DNA of 64,000 bases, from the NCBI RefSeq assembly GCF_000725485.1, contig NZ_JOAG01000015.1, positions 370,986 to 434,985 of the forward strand. The letters run 5' to 3'. This document shows, in pieces, positions 34,869 to 43,000 of the stretch. Within the stretch, counting starts at the first letter, position 1, and every line of letters starts with the position of its first letter. Source of the DNA: Nonomuraea candida (GTDB lineage Bacteria; Actinomycetota; Actinomycetes; Streptosporangiales; Streptosporangiaceae). The translations under genes and the position numbers were made by a program. The notes beneath the pieces are model-generated. The model had not been told where the DNA came from and did no database searches. It saw only the letters and a program-made list of their open reading frames with translations.

Positions 34869-36197
34869 ATGTCCGGGATGACGACCGACCGGCGGTGGAG
34901 CCTGTCCCGGAGCCTGTGGGGCGCGGCGGACTTCCGCAACCTCTGGATGTCCCAGACCGTGAGCCTGTCCGGCACCGGCATCACCCTGCTGGCCCTCCCG
35001 CTGGTGGCGCTGTTCGCCCTCGACGCGTCACCCACGGAGATCGGCCTTCTCTGGGCGGCCGAGTACCTGCCGATCCTGCTGGTCGGTCTCCCCGCGGGCG
35101 TCTGGGTGGACCGGTTGCCGCTGCGCGCGGTGATGGTCGGGGCCGACCTGCTGCGGGTGGTGGCGCTGCTCGCCGTGCCGATCGCGCTGGCACTGGACGT
35201 GCTGAGCATGCCGCTGCTTTACGTCGTCACGTTCCTGATCGGACTGGGGACGCTCTTCTACGACGTCGCGCAGCTGTCGATCCTGCCCTCGCTGGTCGCC
35301 GAGGACCGTCTCGTCGACGCCAACGGCAAGCTGGAGCTGTCGCGCTCGGTGTCCCAGATCGGTGGCCCGCCCGTCGGCGGTCTCATGGTGCAGCTGCTCA
35401 CCGCCCCGCTCGCGGTGCTCGCCGACGTGGTCACGTACCTGCTGTCGGCGTACTACGTCCTCCGCATCCGCAGGCCCGCACCGGTGGACCGGCCGGTCGG
35501 GAACGCCGGCCTCGGCCGGGACATCCGCGAGGGCATGCGCTTCGTCTTCGGTCACCCGCTGATGCGCCCGCTGCTGCTGTGCGCCACGCTCGCCGAGATC
35601 GGCTCCGCGGTCATCCAGGCCCTGCAGGTCGTCTACGCCGCCGAGGTGCACTCCATGGGCCCCGTGGCGATCGGTGTCGCGCTCGCCGCCGGCACCGGCG
35701 GCGGCGTGCTCGGGGCGCTCGTGGCGGAGCCGTTCGCACGGCGCTTCGGCACCGGAACCGCCTTCATGGTGTCGATCGTCCTGTTCACCGCCGGCTCGGC
35801 GATCCTGCCGATGTCCATCGGGCCCGTGACGTTCGCGATGGGGATGTTCGTCGCGTACGTCGGCGCATTCGTCTTCAACGTCTTGCAGGTCAGCCTCTGC
35901 CAGGCCGTCACACCGCCGCACCTGCTGGGGCGGATGAACGCGGTGTTCCGGTTCGTCACCTGGGGCGTCATCCCGCTGGGCGCCGCCGGCGGCGGACTGC
36001 TGGCCGAGTACGTCGGCCTGCCGGGCGTGTTCTGGCTGGCCGCCGGGCTCAACGCGCTGTCCGTCCTGCCGCTGCTGCTGTCCAGGATCCCCCGGCTTCG
36101 CGAGGTCGTCCACCACAGTGCGGAGAAGCCGGCCGCGGAGACAGCGGCCGGCCCGTCCCCCACCCACCCGGAAGAACCCCAGGCGGGCCGGCGGTAA
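34869..36197 (+). CDS. MFS transporter, EntS/enterobactin-exporter-like
   Basis: 442 residues, 11-12 membrane segments. It starts SLWGAADFRNLWMSQTVSLSG and has GLPAGVWVDRLPLR, the loop 2-3 motif of the group that includes EntS and macrolide-efflux proteins. It should export the cluster product or an intermediate by proton antiport. ATG 34869 is chosen; ATG 34878 is equally possible. It is convergent with the C-A-PCP NRPS gene (6 bases between the ends). The cluster also has an MFS domain fused to an NRPS, so there are two exporters. Confidence 0.88.
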   Translation: MSGMTTDRRWSLSRSLWGAADFRNLWMSQTVSLSGTGITLLALPLVALFALDASPTEIGLLWAAEYLPILLVGLPAGVWVDRLPLRAVMVGADLLRVVALLAVPIALALDVLSMPLLYVVTFLIGLGTLFYDVAQLSILPSLVAEDRLVDANGKLELSRSVSQIGGPPVGGLMVQLLTAPLAVLADVVTYLLSAYYVLRIRRPAPVDRPVGNAGLGRDIREGMRFVFGHPLMRPLLLCATLAEIGSAVIQALQVVYAAEVHSMGPVAIGVALAAGTGGGVLGALVAEPFARRFGTGTAFMVSIVLFTAGSAILPMSIGPVTFAMGMFVAYVGAFVFNVLQVSLCQAVTPPHLLGRMNAVFRFVTWGVIPLGAAGGGLLAEYVGLPGVFWLAAGLNALSVLPLLLSRIPRLREVVHHSAEKPAAETAAGPSPTHPEEPQAGRR

Positions 36198-36202
36198 CGA
36201 GA

Positions 36203-39200
36203 TCAGTCCGGCTCGGCCGGGCGCAGGGCTGCCCGGCGCCGGTCCAGGCGGGCGCGCCCGGCACTCCGCCGTGCGATCCGGCCGGACTCGTCGGCGTCGG
36301 AGTGGCCGGCGTCCGCACCGGCGACCACGTCGCGTTCGTCCAGATACCTGGCCAAATGCTGGATCGTCGGGTACTCGAAGAACGTCACGATCGACAGGTC
36401 GTGACCCCGTCCGGCCAGCTCCCGCTGCACCTCGGCCAGCAGCAGCGAGTGCCCGCCGAGGTCGAAGAAGTTGTCGTCGAGGCCGACGCGTTCCAGCCGC
36501 AGCACCGTGCACCAGGCCTCGGCGAGCCACCGTTCCGTGACGGTGCCGGGCGCCCGGAAGTCGGGATCGGGCTCGGCCGGCCCGGGGGCCGGCAGGGCAC
36601 GCTCGTCCACCTTCCCGTTCCGGTTGAGCGGCAACGAGTCCAGCAGCACGAAGTCGGCGGGCATCATGTACCGCGGCAGGCGGTTGGCGAGGTGCTCACG
36701 CAGCTGCTGCCGCAGCGCCGGCCGGTCCTCCGCCTCGAGGTAGGCGACCAGACGCTTCTCCCCCGTTCCGTCGGTCGTGGCCAGCACCACCGCGTCAGTG
36801 ACCGCGGGGTGTGCGCGCAGTGCCTCGACGATCTCGGCCGGTTCGATCCGGTAGCCACGCAGCTTGATCTGGCGGTCCCGGCGGCCGAGGAAGGCGATCT
36901 GCCCGCTCGGGAGATGCCGGGCCAGGTCGCCGGTACGGTACATCCGCGCCCCGGGGACACCGGAGAACGGGTCGGGGACGAAGCGGTCCGCGGTGAGCCC
37001 CGCCGAACCGTGGTAGCCGCGTGCGACACCGACGCCGCCGATCCAGAGCTCACCGGTCGCCCCGGGCGGTACCGGTTGCCGCCACACGTCCAAGATGTAG
37101 ACGCTGACGCCGGTGATCGGGCGCCCGATGTCGGGGGGCCCGGGCGCGGTTCCGGAGGGGGCGATCTCCCCCGCCGTCGTGGTCGCCGTGGCCTCCGACG
37201 GGCCGTACTCGTTGAGCACCCGGAACGGCAGGTCGGCGGCCGGCCGGACCCGGAGCCGGTCACCCCCGGTGATCAGCACCCGGAGGGCCGGCTTGGCCGG
37301 CCAGGTCAGCGCCAGCACGCGTTCGGCCAGCGCCGTCGGCAGCTCGGTCACGGTGATCCCCTCCTCGACCAGCCACGAGCGCAGGCGCTCCGGATCGAGC
37401 CGGGTCTCCTGGTCCGGCACGTACAGGGTCGCGCCGGAGGCCAGGGTGGGCCAGATGTCCGTCACGGAGGTGTCGAACCCGGGGGAGGCGACCTGGGCGA
37501 CCCGGTCGGCCCGCCCGAGGTCACAGCGGCGCGCACGCCAGGTGACCACGTTGGACAGCGACCGATGGGCGACCATGACGATCTTCGGCTGGCCGGTCGA
37601 ACCGGAGGTCGCGATGAGATAGGCGAGGTCGTCGTGTGTCGTCGGGTCCGGCGGACGGGCGTCGACCACATCGGCGGCGACCACATCGGCGGCGACCACA
37701 TCGGCCGCGACCACATCGGCCGCGACCACATCGGCGGCGACCACATCGGCGGCGACCGCATCGGGGGCGTCCGGCAGGCGGTCCATCGACAGCTGTGCGA
37801 GCTCACCGGGGAGCCGGTCGGCGATCGCACTGTGGGTGATGATGAGAACAGCGCCGGCGGCGGCGTACTGGCCTGCCAGGCGGGCCGGCGGGTTCTCCGG
37901 GTCCAGGGGCAGGTAGGCGGCCCCGGCGCAGAGCACGGCCAGCTCGGCGATCACCAGGTCCGCGCCGCGTGGCAGGCAGACACCCACCACCGTCCGAGGC
38001 CGGACACCACGTGCGCGGAGGATGCCGGCCAGCGAGTCCGCGCGATGGATCAGCTCGGCGTAGCCGATCTCGCGGGCGCCGTCGCGAATGGCCGGAGCGG
38101 CCGGTGTTCTCCGAGCCTGCGCCCGGACCGCATGATGGACGAGCGGGCCGACGTCGGCGGGAGGATGGCGTTCGGGGTTCCAGTCGTTCAGCACCATGTC
38201 GCGATCCCGCCGGCTGAGCACGGCAAGCTGGAACAGCGGGGCCGTCGGCCTGGCGATCGCATCAGCCAGCAGCCGCAGGTAACCGTCGGCCATCCGCTGG
38301 ACGGTCGCCTCGTCGAACAGGTCGGCGACGTACTCCCACAGCATGGTGATCCGGCCATCGGCCTGTTCGGCGTCACCGGCCTGCCGTTCCGCGCGCGGGA
38401 TCACCACAACGTTCAGGTCCGTCTTCGCCCCGCCGTTCCCGCGCTCGACGATCGTCCCGGTCGCTCCGGCGAGGTCGAGGTCCGGGATCGTGGAGTCGTC
38501 GACGCTGAAGAGGATGTCGGTCAGCGGGTTGCGGCCCGGCTCCCGGTCGGGGTTGAGCACCCGCACCAGCTCCGGGAACGGCAGCAGCTCGTTGGCCGTC
38601 GCGTCCAGCACGACGCCGTGCACCTTCTCGGCCAGGTCGGCGAAGCCCAGCGTGGCGTCGACGTCGCACCGCAACGGCACCGTGTTGGCGACCATGCCGA
38701 GCAGGTCCGCGGTCAGGGGCGCCTGCCGGCCGGCGAACGCGGACCCGACGCAGATGTCCCGCTGCCCGGTGTAGCGGTACAGAAGTGCGTAGAACGCCGC
38801 GAGCAGGGTGCTGGACAACGTCACCCGGTGAGATCGGCAGAATGAGCGCAGCCGGGCCGGCAGCCCAGGTGGCAGGTCCATCCGCAGGGTCTTCCCGCGG
38901 AAGCTCTGGATCGCGGGCCTCGGGTGGTCTGTCGGCAACTCCAGGAGGGGCGGGAGGTCACCGAGCCGGTTCTGCCAGTGAGCGAGCTGCGCCTGCATGG
39001 GCGCGGTCTCCAGCGCCGAGCGTTGCCGGCGTGCGAAGTCCCGGTACTGGATGGGCGGTTCGGCCAAGGGCGGCTCGACGCCTTCGGCGAACGCGTTGTA
39101 CAGCGTCTCGAACTCGCGCATCAACCGCGAGAAGGACCACCGGTCGCGCAGCAGGTGGTTCTCCACCACGATGAGTTCGTGCGCCTCCGCCGACAGCCGC

Positions 39201-39649
39201 ACCACGGTCCAGCGGATCAGCGGCAGGTGTTCGATGTCGAACGGCCTGCGCATCTCCCGGGCCACGATCTCGTCCAGCAGTTCGTGCTGTCCTTCGCGGG
39301 TGTGGCTGACGTCGAGCCGCCTGGCCCGGACCGGTTGCGGCGGGTGCACCACCTGCCGCGGTTTACCACCGACCTCCGGGTACGTGGTGCGCAGGATCTC
39401 GTGCCGCCGGCTGATCTCCGTGATGACACGGTCGAGCCGGTCGAGGTCGAAGGCGCCGGCGACCCGGATCGTCGTCTGCGCATGGTGAGCGATGCTGTCC
39501 GGAGCGAGCCGATGCAGGAACCAGACCTGTTCCTGCTGGAGTGACAGGGGGATCCCGGCGTCGGCGTCCGGCTCGGAAACCCTCTCGGTGCCGGTTACCG
39601 CCGTGCCGTGCACTTCATTTGCGTGAACGTCAGAATCTCGCTGTGCCAA
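36203..39649 (-). CDS. NRPS: condensation, adenylation, PCP
   Basis: About 1148 residues. The C domain (about 30-450) starts LSLQQEQVWFLHRLAPDS. Its motif is NHLLRDR near residue 165 in place of HHxxxDG: second His and Asp kept, first His and Gly changed. The A domain (about 470-990) has TSGSTGQPK, YGPSEATAT, YRTGDLARH and LPLNRNGKVD. Specificity residues by alignment are DTTEIGEAT(K), which I cannot assign. The PCP site is FFDLGGHSLLLAEV (near 1063). TTG 39649 is chosen because AGGGAG lies upstream; GTG 39613 is possible. Seven 5-residue repeats lie before TSGSTG. Confidence 0.9.
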   Translation of the reverse strand: MAQRDSDVHANEVHGTAVTGTERVSEPDADAGIPLSLQQEQVWFLHRLAPDSIAHHAQTTIRVAGAFDLDRLDRVITEISRRHEILRTTYPEVGGKPRQVVHPPQPVRARRLDVSHTREGQHELLDEIVAREMRRPFDIEHLPLIRWTVVRLSAEAHELIVVENHLLRDRWSFSRLMREFETLYNAFAEGVEPPLAEPPIQYRDFARRQRSALETAPMQAQLAHWQNRLGDLPPLLELPTDHPRPAIQSFRGKTLRMDLPPGLPARLRSFCRSHRVTLSSTLLAAFYALLYRYTGQRDICVGSAFAGRQAPLTADLLGMVANTVPLRCDVDATLGFADLAEKVHGVVLDATANELLPFPELVRVLNPDREPGRNPLTDILFSVDDSTIPDLDLAGATGTIVERGNGGAKTDLNVVVIPRAERQAGDAEQADGRITMLWEYVADLFDEATVQRMADGYLRLLADAIARPTAPLFQLAVLSRRDRDMVLNDWNPERHPPADVGPLVHHAVRAQARRTPAAPAIRDGAREIGYAELIHRADSLAGILRARGVRPRTVVGVCLPRGADLVIAELAVLCAGAAYLPLDPENPPARLAGQYAAAGAVLIITHSAIADRLPGELAQLSMDRLPDAPDAVAADVVAADVVAADVVAADVVAADVVAADVVDARPPDPTTHDDLAYLIATSGSTGQPKIVMVAHRSLSNVVTWRARRCDLGRADRVAQVASPGFDTSVTDIWPTLASGATLYVPDQETRLDPERLRSWLVEEGITVTELPTALAERVLALTWPAKPALRVLITGGDRLRVRPAADLPFRVLNEYGPSEATATTTAGEIAPSGTAPGPPDIGRPITGVSVYILDVWRQPVPPGATGELWIGGVGVARGYHGSAGLTADRFVPDPFSGVPGARMYRTGDLARHLPSGQIAFLGRRDRQIKLRGYRIEPAEIVEALRAHPAVTDAVVLATTDGTGEKRLVAYLEAEDRPALRQQLREHLANRLPRYMMPADFVLLDSLPLNRNGKVDERALPAPGPAEPDPDFRAPGTVTERWLAEAWCTVLRLERVGLDDNFFDLGGHSLLLAEVQRELAGRGHDLSIVTFFEYPTIQHLARYLDERDVVAGADAGHSDADESGRIARRSAGRARLDRRRAALRPAEPD
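37664..37768. repeat. 15-bp tandem repeat, seven copies
   Basis: GACCACATCGGCGGC with one-base variants, in frame inside the A domain between core motifs A2 and A3, encoding VAADV repeats on the minus strand. Confidence 0.97.
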
Positions 39650-39787
39650 CGTACATTTCTCCCTCGACTCCGTTGCATATTCCAACCGCCTGTTTGCAGG
39701 TAAAGATTCGGCGGATCAATCCGATCCGAACGACAGGAGTCGCGAATATCAATGGGGGCGGACGCGAACTGGCGGCCACCGGCCTGC

Positions 39788-39823
39788 TTGACAGGTTCTG
39801 CGTCGGGTGCTCGAATGCTGCGG
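39788..39823 (+). promoter_or_regulatory. Candidate promoter giving a leaderless mbtH mRNA
   Basis: TTGACA (39788-39793), 17 bases, TCGAAT (39811-39816). Transcription would begin at or next to the mbtH GTG at 39823, which has no convincing ribosome site. Confidence 0.4.
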
Positions 39824-40047
39824 TGACGAACACCGGCATTACCAGTCCTTTCGATGACCAAACGCCGACCTATGTCGTGGTGGTGAACCACGAAAACCAG
39901 CACTCGCTGTGGCCGGCGCCGGTGGACATTCCCGGGGGATGGTCACCCGTTTTCGGCCCCGCCGGCCACGACGACTGTCTCGCGTACGTCGACCGGTCGT
40001 GGACCGACCTGCGCCCGAAGAGTCTCATCGACGCGTCGGGCCGGTAG
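39823..40047 (+). CDS. mbtH: MbtH-like protein (NRPS adenylation chaperone)
   Basis: 74 residues. Clear family features: SPFDDQTPTYVVVVNHENQ, then HSLWPAPVDIPGGW, DCLAYVDRSWTDLRPKSL. MbtH-like proteins bind A domains and are often needed for their folding or activity. GTG 39823 is the only start that fits the family N-terminus. It lies on the plus strand between two minus-strand NRPS genes, and its last 23 bases overlap the 3' end of the NRPS-MFS gene, so the two transcripts are convergent and overlapping. Confidence 0.92.
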   Translation: MTNTGITSPFDDQTPTYVVVVNHENQHSLWPAPVDIPGGWSPVFGPAGHDDCLAYVDRSWTDLRPKSLIDASGR

Positions 40048-43000
40048 CCGCGGGCGGAGGAGCGTCCTGCGCTGAGGTCAGGGGAGCGCGGCCCAACGCC
40101 TGGAGCCCGATCACGTCATCGGGGGTGGCGTCGGGGCTGTCGTCGAGGAGCCGGGGCAGCCCGGAGCACAGCGCCACCACCGCCAGCAGCATGATGGCCA
40201 TCGCGAACAGCGCGTACAGCGGCGCGATCCCCTGCCCCGGCCCGCCGCCCGCCACCGCGCCGGCGGCCGGGACGAGCGCCCCGCCGAGGGGCAGCGGCTC
40301 GAACAGCAGCGACGCCCAGGCCGCGACCAGCCCGAAGCCGATCGGCAGCGCCGGCCACGAGATCATCGTGTTGAGCGCGAGCACCCGGCCGTGGAACCGC
40401 TGCGGCACCTTGACCTCCACGATCGCGGCATGGATCCCGTTGAGCACCGTCAGCGTCAGCGACATGCCGAACACGCCGATGCCGATCGTCACCAGGTCCG
40501 CCCGCAGGCCGGTCACCAGACAGAACGCGCCCAGGCAGAGCGTGCACAGCAGCACGCCGCGCATCCGGCGCCGCGGCGGGCCGCCCCACATCCTCATGAC
40601 GAGAGCGCCCAGCGTGCCCGCCAGTCCCGAGCCGAGCAGGATCCAACCGACGTCGGTGAGCGTCCCGACCGCGAGAACCAGCGGTGGGATCAGCAGGAAC
40701 AGCGGCGACAGGAAGACGTTGAGCACCGTGAAGAAGATCAGCATCCGGCGCAACCGGGGGTCGTCCCACGAGTACCGGAACCCGGCCCTGATCTCGGCCG
40801 TCACCGGCTCCCCTCGCCGCCCCGCCATCGTCGGCGGGAACCGGACCAGGAGCGTGACGGCGATCGCGACCGCGTGGCTCAGCACGACGAGGGCGGTGAT
40901 GCCTTCCAGCCCCACGACGGCCATGAGCCCGGCGGCCGCGACCGGCACGATCAGCCGGCTCGCCCCCGTGGCCAGCTGGACGAGACCGGTGGCGTGGCCG
41001 AGGTACCGCTTGGGGACGAGCTGCGGCACGGCGGAGTCGTGGGCGAGCCGCTGGAACGCGAGCGCGGCCGACAGGAACGCGAGCAGCGGATAGACGTGCC
41101 AGCTCTGCAGGTTTCCGGTCCACAGCAGCAGGCCGAGCAGCAAGTGGGCCCCGCCCGCGCCGGCGGCGCCCGCGAGCATGATCGCGCGACGGCTGCGGCG
41201 ATCCACCACCGTGCCGGCCGCCGGCGCGACGAGCAGCCCGGGCACCACTCCGGCGACGGCGGACAGGGCGAACTGGACGAGTGAGCCGGTGGCGAGATAG
41301 ATCCAGATCGGGATCGCGAACACGGTCAGCATCGAGCCGCTGATCGAGAAGAGCTGACCCAACGCCACCGCGAGGAACCGGCGCATCCCCGGGCGGGGCC
41401 CGTCGGGCGCGTCCGGCGGCCCCGCGTGCGAGACGTCGAGCAGCCGCCACCCGTCCCCGCCGACCGCCGCCTCGCCACGCGGGCCCGCCGGGCCCCGTTC
41501 ACCCCTCGGGCCTGTCCGACCGGTGGCACCCACCGGAGGCTCTCCGGTGGAGAGGGCCGGGTGGGTGGTCGTCACGATCTCGGCGAGCTCGCCGGCGCGG
41601 TGTTTCTGGAAGAAGTGGCCCGCCTCGTCGAGCAGCACCACGGCGGTGGTGTCGCTGAGGAAGTGCCACTCGCGAAAGCGCTCCTGGTAGTACTCGGAGG
41701 CCGGGTCGTGCTCCCCGGCCACGCTGATGATCGGCGCCCGTAGCCGCTCCACCGAGGTGCCGAACAGCTCCGTGAAGTACTCCTCCGCCGCTTCGGTGTC
41801 GCGGCGGGTGTTGCGCACGATGCGCCGCGCCTGCGCGGGGTCGATGTCGCTCAGGTCGAGCCCGAGCGAGGTCAGCCCGTCCGCGTATGAGCGGTCGCTG
41901 CGCGACGCGTCCGGATTCGTGAGCCGGCCCAGCGCGGCGGGCAGGCCGAGGTTCGGCCGGGCGAAGGGGAAGATCGCGCCGATGTAGACCGCTTCCGGGA
42001 CGCGGCCCGCCGCCTCCAGCTTCCTGGCGATCTCCACGGCGAGTGCCGAGCCGACACCACAGTGCCCGTACAGCGCGATCGGCCCGGTGATCTGCTCCTG
42101 GATCTCCCGCACGCACCGCTCGGCGACATCCTCCAGTGGCGCGTGCTGCTCGTCGATCCCGACGTCGTGGCCGGGGATGGCGACCGACCACAACGCGTAC
42201 GTGGCCGGCAGCGCGTCCGCCAGCGGCTTGTAGACCATCGCGCCGCCTCCGCCGTACGGAACGGCGACGTAGCTGAGCTCGGGCTCGGCCGCCGGCTCCG
42301 GGGTCAGCCGGTGGATAATCCCGCGCGCCGCCGCCGTGCTCCCGTCGAGCAGGGCGGCGAGCCGCCGGATCGTCGGGTGGGTGAACAGGTCCATCACGGC
42401 GATCCCGGCGCCACCCGGCACGGAGCGGCGCAGCCGTTCCACCACCTTGATCGCGAGCAGGGAGTGGCCGCCCAGGTCGAAGAAGTCGTCGTCGATCCCG
42501 GCATCGGCCCGCTCGAGCACGTCCGCCCACACCGCGTGGATCGCCCGCTCCGGCTCGGTGCGCGGTGGCATCCGCCCGGCGTCCCGGCCGGCGGGCGCCT
42601 CGGGCGCGGGCAGCCGTCCGCGGTCCACCTTGCCGTTCGCGGTCAGCGGCAGCCGGGGCAGCGTGATGAACGAGTTGGGGATCATGTAGGCCGGTAGCGC
42701 CGCGGCGAGGTGCGACCGCAGCCGCGCGGGGTCGGGCGCGTGCCCGGGTTCGGCCACGACATACGCGACGAGCTGGGCGAGGCTGCCGGTCCCGTGCGTG
42801 GTCACCACGCACTCGGCGACCTCGGGATGGCGGGTCAGATGTGCCTCGATCTCGCCGAGCTCGATCCGGTAGCCGCGGATCTTGACCTGGGCGTCGGCCC
42901 GGCCGAGGAACTCGATCACGCCATCGGGCCGGTACCGGCCGAGGTCACCGGTCCGGTAGAGGCGGGCGCCGGTGCGCGGGTGCGTGACGAACGCCGCCGC

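Noticed and set aside
37664..37768. Possible CRISPR array
   Set aside because: The 15-bp units are contiguous without spacers and lie in frame inside an NRPS gene.
34895..38845. 1316-codon plus-strand open frame
   Set aside because: Antisense and out-of-frame shadow of the MFS and NRPS genes; low-complexity Arg/Gly/Pro composition and no family motifs.
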